From positions 1 to 31,695 of the forward strand of contig JALNXN010000009.1 in assembly GCA_023230325.1 (NCBI GenBank): a stretch of 31,695 bases of DNA, given 5' to 3'. The translations under genes and the position numbers were made by a program. Position 1 is the stretch's first letter; the number at the start of each line of letters is the position of its first letter. The stretch is from an archaeon (GTDB lineage: Archaea; Iainarchaeota; Iainarchaeia; Iainarchaeales; CSSED10-239). This document shows, one piece after another, positions 7,361-18,075 of the stretch. The notes below the pieces were generated by a model. The model worked only from the letters and a program-made list of their open reading frames with translations, searched no databases and was not told the origin of the DNA.

Positions 7361-8506
7361 ATGGATATTAAAAAAAGCAAAAGCCCAAGAACACTTAAAG
7401 AAATTAAAAATAAATCTAAAGAACCTAAACACTTTCAATTTACAACAACTAAAGATATTAAAAAAGAAGTTAGAAAGAAAGGTGGGCCTTTAAACAAAGA
7501 ACTAATTGAAGAAAAAGAAGAAGCTTATAAACAACAACAAAAAGAACTAAAGCCAAAAAAAAACTTAAAATATTTATTTTTTAAAATCTTAAACAAAATT
7601 AGAGACATTCCTTCTAAATTCTCAAATGACCTGCCATATAACCTAAAATCTTTATATTGGGGAATACTTGGGACAATGGTTGGTTTTGGATTTGCAATAT
7701 TGCTGTTTCCAACTAGACCTGGGTTATTTGCTGTTTTTTTCACAACAATCTTTCTAACACCATTTATTCAAAAACAAATTAAGTATAATGAAATCTTGAT
7801 TGGAAGAACTGAACAGATTAAAAAAGATGGAGTTACAATTACTAAGTTTCATATAAAGCATGATAGCAAGTTTTCATTTAAAGATTTTTATTTAGAAAAT
7901 AGAAATATACTTAACACCTATTTAAATTTTTTCTTAGGAATTATGCTTGTAATAATCTGCCTAATAGCAATAATCCCACAATCAACTTCTCAAACCCTTT
8001 TTAGTGATCAAGGATGGGATAGTAAATTACTTCCTTCCAAAAATATTGGGTTTGAAGGACAAAATAAAAATTTAGTGTTTGCAGAGATATTTACTAACAA
8101 CCTCTCAGTTTTAATTGTAACTTTTGTTATTGCCTTAGTCTTTCCCTTAGGTGCAGCCATGATAATTGTGTGGAATGCTATTTTTTGGGGGGTTGTCTTT
8201 ACTCAGTATGCTTTAACTTATAGTTCTTTATACTCTGTTGCCTTTGTAAGTGTTCTTTTGCCCTTACTATTAAGCGTAGCAACACATATGATTTTAGAGA
8301 TAATTAGTTATTTCTTTGGAGCAATGAGTGGAAACTTACTTGCAATTGGGTTTAAAAGAGAAAAATTGGATTCTGAAAGATTGTTTAAGGTCATAAAGTA
8401 CTGCACAATCCTTTTGTTGTTTGGGCTTGGTTTTTTGTTCCTTGGAATCTTTACAGAAGTTTATTTGTTTGATTTTTTAAAGAATTTCTTTTTTGGATTA
8501 TTTTAA
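7361..8506 (+). CDS. SpoIIM/DUF95-family integral membrane protein
   Basis: 381 residues. The first ~90 are highly charged (Lys/Glu) and cytoplasmic-looking. About six membrane segments follow, near 98-116, 119-135, 187-205, 243-270, 285-315 and 345-370. The segment AEIFTNNLSVLIVTFVIAL, then GAAMIIVWNAIFWGVVF, and the later ATHMILEIISYFFGAMSGNL reproduce the SpoIIM (PF01944) signature: N-N-x-x-V, W-N-x-x-x-x-G and H-x-x-x-E followed by G-A-x-x-G. In Bacillus SpoIIM belongs to the engulfment complex; archaeal homologues have no established role. The start follows AGAGG by eight bases. Transcribed alone, convergent with dnaJ. The charged N-terminal extension is unusual for the family. Confidence 0.7.
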   Translation: MDIKKSKSPRTLKEIKNKSKEPKHFQFTTTKDIKKEVRKKGGPLNKELIEEKEEAYKQQQKELKPKKNLKYLFFKILNKIRDIPSKFSNDLPYNLKSLYWGILGTMVGFGFAILLFPTRPGLFAVFFTTIFLTPFIQKQIKYNEILIGRTEQIKKDGVTITKFHIKHDSKFSFKDFYLENRNILNTYLNFFLGIMLVIICLIAIIPQSTSQTLFSDQGWDSKLLPSKNIGFEGQNKNLVFAEIFTNNLSVLIVTFVIALVFPLGAAMIIVWNAIFWGVVFTQYALTYSSLYSVAFVSVLLPLLLSVATHMILEIISYFFGAMSGNLLAIGFKREKLDSERLFKVIKYCTILLLFGLGFLFLGIFTEVYLFDFLKNFFFGLF

Positions 8507-8607
8507 ATTAAAATTATGTTTAAAAAATAAAAACTAGAAAAGAAAAAATTTAGAAAATTAAAATTAAGAATTAAAAGAGAATTGAAAAAATTAAAAGAAA
8601 AAAGAAA
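8507..8607. terminator. A/T homopolymer-rich region between convergent SpoIIM-family gene and dnaJ
   Basis: The plus strand is almost only A with scattered T/G, so the minus strand presents several T runs (TTTTTTCTTTTAATTTTTT type) immediately after the dnaJ stop. This fits an archaeal T-rich terminator for the chaperone operon. Confidence 0.45.
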
Positions 8608-9777
8608 CTAATCAATAAGATATTTTGAGTATCTTTTTAAAATATCTTTTTTGGTTTCCTTCTCTTCTAGAGCTGACAAGTTTTTAATTAACTTTTTATA
8701 ATCTGAAGAAAGTTTACTTGGAACCTCAACAACTACTTTTACAAACAAAGATCCGTAGTTTCCACCTCTATTAACATCAGGTAAACCCTTTCCTTTTAAT
8801 TTAAAAATAGTGTTTGGTTTTGTAGATGAAGGAACTTTAACTTTTAATTTGTCACCAAAGAAATTTAATTTAAAAGTTGTTCCTAAAACAAAGTCTGAGT
8901 AAGGTAAAGGCAATTCACAAAATAGATCTCTATCCTCTCTTTTATAAAATTCATGTTCTTTAACACTTATTCTTAAAAATAAGTCTCCTTTTTCGTTTGA
9001 GTGATTGTGACCTTTCTCTCTTAACTTAATTACATCTTGGGTGTTTATTCCTGCTGGGATGTCAACTGTTAATATTTTTTTTACCTTTACATAGCCTTTT
9101 GCTGAACAACTACTACAAGGGTCATCAATTATTGTTCCTTTACCTTTACATGTTGGACAAATTGATTCTACAGAAAACATTCCAAAAGGAGTTCTTTTTG
9201 AGTTTAAGACTCTTCCTTGTCCTTTACAGGTAGAACAGGTTTTTGGATTTTTACTTTTTGAACCTGTACCATCACACTCGCTACAAAAGTCATCGACATA
9301 GATTTCTATTTTTTTCTTTCCGCCTTTTACAGCAGTTTCAAAATCTAAATCTAAATTATGAACAATATCTAAATTTTCTTGAGAAGATTGTCTTTTTCTT
9401 CTACCTCCTGAAAACCTTGAAAAGATATTGTCTTCATCATCCATAAATGAGGAGAAGATGTCTGAGAAATTGAAGTCTTGAGTTCCAAAGCCATGAGCTC
9501 CAAATCCACGAGTACTAAAGCCTGAAAAGCCTTGGTCATTTGCTCCTGCCTGTCCACTTGCACCAGCTTGACCAAAGTGATCATATTGTTGTCTTTTTTG
9601 TGGATCAGAAAGAACTGAATAAGCATTACTTATTTCTTTAAATTTTTCTTGATCTGCATTTAGACCAGCTAAGTCAGGGTGATGCTTTCTTGCTAGTTGT
9701 TTGTAAGCAGCTTTTATTTCTTCAGGAGTTGCATTTCTTGAAACTCCTAAAATCTCATAGTAATCTTTTTCAGCCAT
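8608..9777 (-). CDS. dnaJ: Chaperone protein DnaJ (class A Hsp40)
   Basis: Co-chaperone that delivers unfolded clients to DnaK and triggers its ATPase. 389 residues in full class A order: J domain with HPD at 33-35; Gly/Phe-rich linker (~72-115) containing [10 protein letters not shown] and FGxxGFG repeats; zinc domain with four CxxCxGxG-type repeats ([32 protein letters not shown], the last with Ala for Gly); and C-terminal client-binding domains (~215-345). Third gene of the grpE-dnaK-dnaJ operon, 97 bp after dnaK. The ribosome site is weak. The architecture is bacterial, as in all archaea that carry this system. Confidence 0.96.
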   Translation of the reverse strand: MAEKDYYEILGVSRNATPEEIKAAYKQLARKHHPDLAGLNADQEKFKEISNAYSVLSDPQKRQQYDHFGQAGASGQAGANDQGFSGFSTRGFGAHGFGTQDFNFSDIFSSFMDDEDNIFSRFSGGRRKRQSSQENLDIVHNLDLDFETAVKGGKKKIEIYVDDFCSECDGTGSKSKNPKTCSTCKGQGRVLNSKRTPFGMFSVESICPTCKGKGTIIDDPCSSCSAKGYVKVKKILTVDIPAGINTQDVIKLREKGHNHSNEKGDLFLRISVKEHEFYKREDRDLFCELPLPYSDFVLGTTFKLNFFGDKLKVKVPSSTKPNTIFKLKGKGLPDVNRGGNYGSLFVKVVVEVPSKLSSDYKKLIKNLSALEEKETKKDILKRYSKYLID

Positions 9778-9874
9778 AATTTCTCAAATAAATTTTAAAT
9801 TGTTTTAAAATAGAAAGATTGAAGAGGGAAGGAAATTAAAAAAATGCCTATCCCCTTTTTTACTTTATTGCTTT

Positions 9875-12432
<2,558 letters not shown>

Positions 12433-12576
12433 AAATACACCTTTTTATATTGAATATTAAAATTCGCTAACACAAAATAAATATGAAACAAAAATAATAA
12501 AATAGTATCGTAGGTAGTATTAAAAGACTTTGCTTTTTTTACTTAATAACAAGTAAATTCTGTAATTTTTTAAGAA

Positions 12577-12960
12577 CTATTTTTTATTTCTTTTTCTTAA
12601 AATTACTTCTAAAAATATTGGTTCTCCTTTTTGGTTATAGGCTTTATAATCTTCAACACCAAATGGATGATAGGCAATGATATTTACATCCTTTCCTAAA
12701 AAGAAGTGAAGATCTGCTCTTGAAGGACCCCCATAACCTGAAGGATGAGAATGAACAGAGCCTTTTAAAGAGAAAATCATTGGGGACATGTCAAGTCTTA
12801 AAACCGCAGAATTTTCATTACTTACTGTTAGAGGTAAAAAATAGATCTCTTCAATAATGTTTTCTGATAAATATAGTAAAGCAGAAAATTCCTTAGGGTA
12901 AAATGATTTTGAAAAACCCATAATAGAAAACAAGACATCTTTATATATTTTATAAGTCAT
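12577..12960 (-). CDS. JAMM (JAB1/MPN) metalloprotease, desampylase-like
   Basis: 127 residues, a stand-alone JAMM domain. The zinc motif is complete: E24 (PKEFSALL), then GSVHSHPSGYGGPSRAD with H70, H72, S80 and D83, fitting HxH-x7-S-x2-D. Such archaeal proteins cleave isopeptide or linear bonds to small ubiquitin-like modifiers (for example HvJAMM1 acting on SAMPs), or trim sulfur-carrier proteins. The substrate here is unknown, as no ubiquitin-like gene lies in the window. The start at 12960 lies ~30 bp from a TATA element within a symmetric divergent promoter shared with the dehydrogenase, and there is no ribosome-binding site, so the mRNA may be leaderless. Family call firm; substrate inferred. 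Confidence 0.85.
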   Translation of the reverse strand: MTYKIYKDVLFSIMGFSKSFYPKEFSALLYLSENIIEEIYFLPLTVSNENSAVLRLDMSPMIFSLKGSVHSHPSGYGGPSRADLHFFLGKDVNIIAYHPFGVEDYKAYNQKGEPIFLEVILRKRNKK

Positions 12961-12978
12961 AGAAATATATAAAAGTGC

Positions 12979-13006
12979 AAAGATTATATATATATTTGTA
13001 ATCTTT
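12979..13006. promoter_or_regulatory. Shared divergent promoter with inverted repeat (JAMM / SDR)
   Basis: AAAGATTA (12979-12986) and TAATCTTT (12999-13006) form a perfect 8-bp inverted repeat around a 12-bp AT spacer. The left arm and spacer include TTATATATATAT, a TATA element readable on both strands. It is placed ~30 bp before the JAMM ATG and ~50 bp before the SDR ATG. A dimeric regulator bound here would control both genes by blocking TATA access. A separate TTTATAAAA (13004-13012) could be a second plus-strand TATA. Confidence 0.55.
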
Positions 13007-13038
13007 ATAAAAATTAAATTAATTAAGAGGGAATAACT

Positions 13039-13773
13039 ATGAATGATTTTGGACTTGTTACAGGAGCAACTAGTGGAATTGGAATGGAGTATGTTTATGA
13101 ACTTGCAAAAAGAAAATATAATTTGATTGTTGTTGGGAGAAGGGAAGAGTTGTTAAAATCTCTTAAAAAAGACTTAGAAAAAAAATATAAAATTAAAGTT
13201 GTTTATTTTAAAATAGATTTATCTTTAGAAAAAGATCTAAAAATATTAGAAAATAAGATAAAAAAATATGATATTACTTTTTTAGTTAATGCTGCTGGCT
13301 TTGGTTCAGGTAATTTTTTTACATCAACCCCACTAGACTTTTCTAAGGGTATGGTTAATGTGCATGTTCTTTCTACAGTCACACTTTGTAAAGTTGTTTT
13401 AGAGAAAATGATTCTTAAAAATAAAGGAACAATAATTAATATCTCTTCAATTGCTTCTTACCTTACAGACCCAAAAAGTTTTGCATTATATAATTCTACA
13501 AAATCAGATGTTAGAGTTTTTTCTGTAACTTTACAAAGAGAATTAAAACTTTTAAAAAAGAATATAAAGATACAAGCACTTACTCCTGGGCTAGTTAGAA
13601 CTAACTTTCATATGATGAGAGGGGGAAACACTTATGACAGATATCCTGAGTTTATGTGGATGAATGTAAGAGAAGTTGTAGGATGTTCTTTTAAATCTTT
13701 AAAAAAGAAAAAAGTAATTTGTGTTCCTGGTTTTTTAAATAAGATAATTGTTTTTATATTAAAAATATTTTAG
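13039..13773 (+). CDS. Short-chain dehydrogenase/reductase (SDR)
   Basis: NAD(P)-dependent oxidoreductase with a Rossmann fold. 244 residues. TGATSGIG at 8-15 is the cofactor loop, and GRREEL (33-38) after beta-2 suggests NADP. NAAG sits at 84-87, a catalytic Asn near 107 (VNVHVL), Ser136/137 (NISS), and Tyr151-x3-Lys155 (YNSTK). A PGLVRTNF segment follows at ~188. The family resembles DltE/long-chain ketoacyl reductase-type SDRs; substrate unknown. The last ~12 residues are hydrophobic and may touch the membrane. The start follows AGAGGG by seven bases. Its stop overlaps the stop of the convergent TctA-like gene by 4 bp. Confidence 0.85.
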   Translation: MNDFGLVTGATSGIGMEYVYELAKRKYNLIVVGRREELLKSLKKDLEKKYKIKVVYFKIDLSLEKDLKILENKIKKYDITFLVNAAGFGSGNFFTSTPLDFSKGMVNVHVLSTVTLCKVVLEKMILKNKGTIINISSIASYLTDPKSFALYNSTKSDVRVFSVTLQRELKLLKKNIKIQALTPGLVRTNFHMMRGGNTYDRYPEFMWMNVREVVGCSFKSLKKKKVICVPGFLNKIIVFILKIF

Positions 13774-14951
13774 ATGTAGAAAAGTAAAGTTGGAAACATA
13801 ATGTAAGCCATTAACACAACTTTTGGTTTATTAAAGACAATTGGTAGAAAACCAATGGAGATACTTAATAACAATAATGGAACTGATTTTAGACCAGCAA
13901 AGCCTAAAACAATTGCTAAAGAAACAATTAGAATTATTATATTTAATATAAATAAATTAGAAGAGTTTACAAAATCTATAATTTTGTCTATAAACAAATA
14001 TATTAGAAGAACAACTAGACATACACAAACAACAATTATTAAAGAATCATAGAAAAAATTGTAGGCGCTTGGTAATAAATTACTATTTTGTAAAATTGCA
14101 ATATATCCTAACCTTGGTTTAAAAAAATTAATTGCTAAGTATATGGAGAAAATAAAAGCACTTATACTTATACTTGAATAAAGAACTATATATTCATTGT
14201 TCTTTAATTTCTTTAAAAACTTGTTAACAATTGTTCCTGCTTGAGAAGAACTAAAGGAAGGAATTAAAATTATAAACAAGGCAGAAAGACTACCTACAAA
14301 AGAATAAAATAAAGATCTTTTTGGGAAACTTCTAACAGATTTTGATTGCTTTACAAAACTTTCTTTGTTAAACAAAGACATTATTAATATTGGAAAAGCA
14401 AACAACCCTGACACACAAACAATCAATGGGTCTTTAAAAAAGAAATTATATTTTAAAGTAAAAATCCCAAGAGTGCCAGAAACACAGATTATAAAAAACA
14501 TAATGGCTCTTGACCTTAAAGTTTTTTCTTGAAAAATAAATAATAATAAAACTATTAATATTGCTAAAGCTATAAACCAATAAATTTGGAAGAAAAAAGA
14601 AAAAAGAAGAAACAAGAAAGGTAAAAAAACAACTGAAAAGATTGCTCCGAAAAAAGAACCAACCAAGCATAAAAAAATACCAGTTTTACTTTCTCCTTTT
14701 TGAAAAAACTTCAAAAGAGGAAAGATGTGCATAATTGTTGATTCGGTCGGAATCCCAAATAAAGCTGTTGGGATATAGCTTGTTATTAAGTGAGACAAAC
14801 CAATACACAAAAACAAAACAAAATGATCATGAAACACAGTAAAAAAAGAAGTTAGTAAAAAAACATAACCTAAAACATTAACATGTAAATTTGGAATTAA
14901 TCCAAAAATAAAACCAATTGCAATTCCTAAAATTATATCTACAAAAATCAT
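13770..14951 (-). CDS. TctA-like (PF01970/DUF112) membrane permease
   Basis: 393 residues, with ten or more membrane segments and few charged residues. The N-terminus has a GIAIGFIFGLIPNLHVNVLG region and later GLSHLITSYIPTALFGIPTE, then a FQKGE turn. This repeats the glycine/proline pattern of archaeal TctA-like permeases, whose bacterial relatives are the large subunit of tripartite tricarboxylate transporters. No TctB or periplasmic TctC partner is present, as is usual for archaeal members, so the substrate is unknown. It is the last gene of the pilus-region run and its ATG overlaps the OB-fold gene's stop (ATGA-type, 4 bp), so translation is coupled. A link to pilus assembly or surface glycosylation is possible only by context. 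Confidence 0.65.
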   Translation of the reverse strand: MIFVDIILGIAIGFIFGLIPNLHVNVLGYVFLLTSFFTVFHDHFVLFLCIGLSHLITSYIPTALFGIPTESTIMHIFPLLKFFQKGESKTGIFLCLVGSFFGAIFSVVFLPFLFLLFSFFFQIYWFIALAILIVLLLFIFQEKTLRSRAIMFFIICVSGTLGIFTLKYNFFFKDPLIVCVSGLFAFPILIMSLFNKESFVKQSKSVRSFPKRSLFYSFVGSLSALFIILIPSFSSSQAGTIVNKFLKKLKNNEYIVLYSSISISAFIFSIYLAINFFKPRLGYIAILQNSNLLPSAYNFFYDSLIIVVCVCLVVLLIYLFIDKIIDFVNSSNLFILNIIILIVSLAIVLGFAGLKSVPLLLLSISIGFLPIVFNKPKVVLMAYIMFPTLLFYI

Positions 14952-15316
14952 GTTTTTTCAAAATTGTAAACTATCAACTCAGGTTCAGAATTGTAAATTG
15001 TGTATTTTCCTTTCAGACAAATTTTTTCATAATTTAAATAATTTGAATTTAAAGTTGTATATTCTTTTTTAGAAATACTAAATATTACTGCATCTAAACA
15101 AACTGATCTATCACAGATTTTAAAAAACAAATTATTATTTTTTAATTCTAATTGTTTTAAATTCCCACAAACAATAACCACTTTTTCTAAAGACTCAGAA
15201 TTGTCTTTAGTTAGATCTAAGGTCTTAGAAACATATGTCTTTGAAAATAAAATTAAAAGCAAGATACCAATTATTGATACAAAAATAACTAATCTTTTAA
15301 AAAATAAGCTATTCAT
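14948..15316 (-). CDS. Membrane-anchored OB-fold protein
   Basis: 122 residues. One N-terminal membrane helix (~9-26) is followed by a small beta-rich domain (~42-119). Its pattern VVIVCGNLKQLELKNNNLFF, a DRSVCLDAVIF strand, then ICLKGKYTIYNSEPELIVYNF matches the tRNA_anti-like OB fold (PF01336 style: V-x-G-x-V ... x-G-x-x ... E-L-x-V). Topology would place the domain outside the cell or facing the membrane surface, where nucleic-acid binding is less obvious. Its stop overlaps the TctA-like start and its start overlaps the end of the upstream gene, both by 4 bp, indicating a fixed unit. Function unknown; an accessory role in DNA or sugar binding at the surface is conjecture. Confidence 0.5.
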   Translation of the reverse strand: MNSLFFKRLVIFVSIIGILLLILFSKTYVSKTLDLTKDNSESLEKVVIVCGNLKQLELKNNNLFFKICDRSVCLDAVIFSISKKEYTTLNSNYLNYEKICLKGKYTIYNSEPELIVYNFEKT

Positions 15317-15816
15317 TCTTTATCAAGCTTTACTTCCTTAATTATTTTTATTGGTTTTTTATTTATTGGAAACTTACTTAACTCCAATAACACTAAAGCA
15401 TCTTTTTTATATTTTCTTCTAGTCTTAATGTCATAGATTTTTTTAGACTTATAAAAAGAGTCTGTGATCTTTACTTGAACAGATGTTGTCTTACTTGAGA
15501 CTACAACTCCATAAGTAATATTAAATAAAACTTTATATAAGTAAAAGTAAATTACAACTAAACAAATAAACACCATAACAAAATAGATGTTATTTACGTA
15601 ACCTAAGATTATGAATAATACTAAAATTGAACATAACCCATAACCTATATAATTATACTTTGGTAAAATTAGATTATATTCTTCTTTTTCTTTAATAACA
15701 AATAGATACAATAAGACTACAAATAATATTTTTAAAAACAAATAACCTGGCAATAATAAATTAACAATTACTCCAAATAAAAAAATTAATTCTAAATATA
15801 ATAAATGCTTGTCCAT
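15313..15816 (-). CDS. Membrane protein resembling DUF2101
   Basis: 167 residues with about four membrane segments (~8-42 in two passes, ~57-75, ~78-97). A soluble C-terminal beta-rich domain starts at YGVVVSSKTTSVQVKI and ends in a Lys-rich KKPIKIIKEVKL. The tail's YG-V-V-x-S pattern resembles archaeal DUF2101 proteins, which have no known function. Its stop overlaps the start of the OB-fold gene by 4 bp, and it begins 16 bp after the last pilin, so it belongs to the pilus-region transcript. I am sure of the gene but not of the family. Confidence 0.5.
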   Translation of the reverse strand: MDKHLLYLELIFLFGVIVNLLLPGYLFLKILFVVLLYLFVIKEKEEYNLILPKYNYIGYGLCSILVLFIILGYVNNIYFVMVFICLVVIYFYLYKVLFNITYGVVVSSKTTSVQVKITDSFYKSKKIYDIKTRRKYKKDALVLLELSKFPINKKPIKIIKEVKLDKE

Positions 15817-15832
15817 AATATACTTTCCTTTT

Positions 15833-16186
15833 TTAATTTAAATATGAGATGTTAACTATTGTTTCATCAAACTTAGTAACTTTGTTTATTTTGTCAATAA
15901 CATCTGTATAGTTAGATTCGTCTATTAGTTCCTCTGTTGTGTTAATCTTTTGTAGATAGACATCAAAGGTAATTTTTTTGTCTTCTGTTATGTAATTTAT
16001 TTTCTGTATAACAAAGGAATTGTCTGAAAGACTTATTAACTCTAAAGTTCTATTTTTTATTTTTGAAATTCCAACATTAACATCAAAAGTAATGTATAGA
16101 GAAGAGATGTAAGCTAAAGATAATATAAAAACAACTGCAAGAATTATTAAAAATTCTACACTAGTTTGCCCTTTATACGAAAACAT
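15833..16186 (-). CDS. Class III signal-peptide pilin (minor pilin)
   Basis: 117 residues. The N-terminus YKG-QTSVEFLIIL is a class III (archaeal pilin) signal: short basic leader, cleavage before Gln, Glu at mature position 5, then a hydrophobic helix (~10-32). The peptidase encoded upstream (16659-17780) would cut it. The mature globular part (~85 residues) is small, with many Asn-x-Ser/Thr sites that could be N-glycosylated. Its start lies within the last codons of the preceding pilin (overlap 14 bp), indicating coupled translation. Small size and position suggest a minor pilin or assembly initiator rather than the main subunit. Confidence 0.8.
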   Translation of the reverse strand: MFSYKGQTSVEFLIILAVVFILSLAYISSLYITFDVNVGISKIKNRTLELISLSDNSFVIQKINYITEDKKITFDVYLQKINTTEELIDESNYTDVIDKINKVTKFDETIVNISYLN

Positions 16187-16652
16187 CTATATCTCCTGTT
16201 GTTTCATTTTTTTCAATAGTTATGTAACCACCAAAGCCAGGACCAATTGAATCACAAGAGATGTTGGAATCTCCAATGTACAATATTTTTTCAAAAGTAC
16301 AAATGCTTGTGTCATTATCACAATTTGCTATTGCAGGTTTTGGGTTCTGGCTAGAAATCATAACCTCATAAGTTATTTTTTTTGTAGTTGAGTCACAACC
16401 AACAATCTTTGAAGTTACTGGTAAATAAAAATAAACTGTTCTTTTCCCAAAACCTGAACTGTTTGAAAAACCTGTAATGTTATCAGCTAAAAGATCAATG
16501 TTTTCTTTAGTCTGAGTTAAATTAAAAACATCAGTAACTACGTTTTCTGAAAATTGAGTTGAGGGCAGTAATATTGATTGAAAAAATAATAAAAAAATAG
16601 CTATAAAAATTATATACTCAATTGCAATCTGTGCTCTTTTATTTCTAATCAT
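16173..16652 (-). CDS. Class III signal-peptide pilin-like protein
   Basis: 159 residues. The leader MIRNKRA precedes QIAIEYIIF, with cleavage before Q and Glu at position 5 of the mature protein. A hydrophobic helix runs to ~residue 27. The remainder is beta-rich with four cysteines (GCDS, ANCDND, SICTF, SNISCDS) that could form two disulfides, plus several N-glycosylation sequons. This is the only pilin in the cluster with two likely disulfides, so it may be a tip or adhesin subunit (inference). It starts 6 bp after the prepilin peptidase stop, so the two are translationally linked. Confidence 0.8.
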   Translation of the reverse strand: MIRNKRAQIAIEYIIFIAIFLLFFQSILLPSTQFSENVVTDVFNLTQTKENIDLLADNITGFSNSSGFGKRTVYFYLPVTSKIVGCDSTTKKITYEVMISSQNPKPAIANCDNDTSICTFEKILYIGDSNISCDSIGPGFGGYITIEKNETTGDIDVFV

Positions 16653-16658
16653 ATGTTA

Positions 16659-17780
16659 TCACAAAATAATCCAAATTATGTCTCCAAAAATATTTAATAA
16701 AATAAAACCTATTAGTATTGAAGGTGTGAAGGGAAGAGACTTTTTAATTCTAATTGTCCTTCCCACTAAATTATTATTATATGATTCTTTTAAAAATACT
16801 ATGTCTTTGTTGGTAACTCCTTTTGCATACCTTGAATCAACTATTAACTTTAAATCTTTAGAAGAATTGAATATTTCTTTGATTGTTTGGAAGAAATTAA
16901 GATGTTTGTAGATTACTTTTTTGTTTTTTAAATAGTAATTGTAATATAGAATATCTCCTTCTTTTAGGTCTGAGAGATTGATGTACTTACTAAAGATGTC
17001 TTCTCTAATAACCTTGTAGACAATCATTAACAGAAGAATAATAATAATTGAAACAAGAATTGAAATAAAGTTTGAAATAAAAAAAACATTTTTTACAAAA
17101 AAAGAATAACCACTAAGCAAGAGATAACAAACACCTAAAAAAATGTAAAAATAACTAATAGAGTAATCCTTTACTTTATTAAAAAGAAGGAACAGAACAA
17201 TTGAAAGAATAAAGATTAAAAGATAAGGGGTGTTTAGGTTAAAGATATTTAAAAAACTTGTAATTAGAAATAACATTAGGGTTGTGTAAATTATATTTTT
17301 AAAATTGCTCTTTGTAAAAAACATATCCTTGATTAAAAGATATTTTCTTTTAAAGAATATATGGAAAAAAGAAATTAAAATTAATAGTGGGGCAATTGAT
17401 AAAACACTTGCAATAAATAAAGTTAAAGAGAAGATAGGTTTAGTAATTATTTCAAAACCTATAAACTGACCAATGTAGTTTGGGTTGATTGGGGCAAGAG
17501 CAGAGATTGCAACAAGTAGTTTAAAATCTCCACCTGCAAAGATACCAAGTTCCCAAAAGATATAAAAGATAACAAAAGAAATTGTGATTGCTAATAAACT
17601 AGTTAAGATAAATTTAAATGAATTAAAATAAATTGATTTGAAAATGTTTGTAAAAAGCCCAATTGCAAATAAAATAAAAATTAGAAAGTTAGGAACAATT
17701 CTTTCTTTTATATCATAAATTGAGGCAACTATTAAAAACACTAAAATTATTAAAAAAGAAAAAATTGTAAAATCAAACAT
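16659..17780 (-). CDS. A24-family prepilin peptidase (EppA/PibD-type, extended)
   Basis: Membrane aspartic protease that removes the class III signal from pilins before assembly. 373 residues. The first catalytic Asp is D23 in SIYDIKERIVPN; the second is D85 in FAGGDFKLL (the GxGD-type motif, here GGD). Multiple membrane helices cover the rest. A soluble stretch (~265-345) with DLKEGDILYYNYY and VDSRYAKGVTNKDI is typical of the longer EppA-like archaeal peptidases, and a final helix ends FGDIIWIIL. It sits among seven pilin genes, so the substrates are local. Both Asp residues are intact. Confidence 0.85.
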   Translation of the reverse strand: MFDFTIFSFLIILVFLIVASIYDIKERIVPNFLIFILFAIGLFTNIFKSIYFNSFKFILTSLLAITISFVIFYIFWELGIFAGGDFKLLVAISALAPINPNYIGQFIGFEIITKPIFSLTLFIASVLSIAPLLILISFFHIFFKRKYLLIKDMFFTKSNFKNIIYTTLMLFLITSFLNIFNLNTPYLLIFILSIVLFLLFNKVKDYSISYFYIFLGVCYLLLSGYSFFVKNVFFISNFISILVSIIIILLLMIVYKVIREDIFSKYINLSDLKEGDILYYNYYLKNKKVIYKHLNFFQTIKEIFNSSKDLKLIVDSRYAKGVTNKDIVFLKESYNNNLVGRTIRIKKSLPFTPSILIGFILLNIFGDIIWIIL

Positions 17781-17804
17781 ACATAGTCATATAGAAAATA
17801 ATTT

Positions 17805-18002
17805 TTAAACTAAAGTTGAAAGAATATTATCTCTGTAGGTTAGTATTTTTGCTTTTGCAACAGTAATAAAACTATTTAAATTAATAATAACTATGCCTGT
17901 TGTAATAACAAGCATCATTCCAAAGATAATCATGATTAGGTATTCTACAGAGATTTGTGCTTTATTATCATTTAAAATGTTTTTTAATTTTTTTGTAAGC
18001 AT
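17805..18002 (-). CDS. Stub class III pilin (65 aa)
   Basis: Only 65 residues. The leader MLTKKLKNILNDNKA precedes QISVEYLIMI, with Gln +1 and Glu +5. The helix (~20-42) is followed by a short amphipathic tail (SFITVAKAKILTYRDNILSTLV). There is no room for a globular head, so the mature protein (~50 residues) is essentially the pilus-core helix. Archaeal and Flp-type pilins of this size exist, so it may be a real mini-subunit rather than a broken gene. It begins ~70 bp downstream of the 156-aa pilin and ends 24 bp before the peptidase. Confidence 0.75.
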   Translation of the reverse strand: MLTKKLKNILNDNKAQISVEYLIMIIFGMMLVITTGIVIINLNSFITVAKAKILTYRDNILSTLV

Positions 18003-18075
18003 TTTTATCTAGTCTCTTGGTTTTATTTTTGATTTTTTGATTTTGATTCTAACTTTAATTTAATTTTAATTTAAT

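Noticed and set aside
2710..8506. A sporulation-like programme from the BofA and SpoIIM homologues
   Set aside because: Both families occur widely in archaea that do not form spores. The genes are far apart, unlinked and without other sporulation genes.
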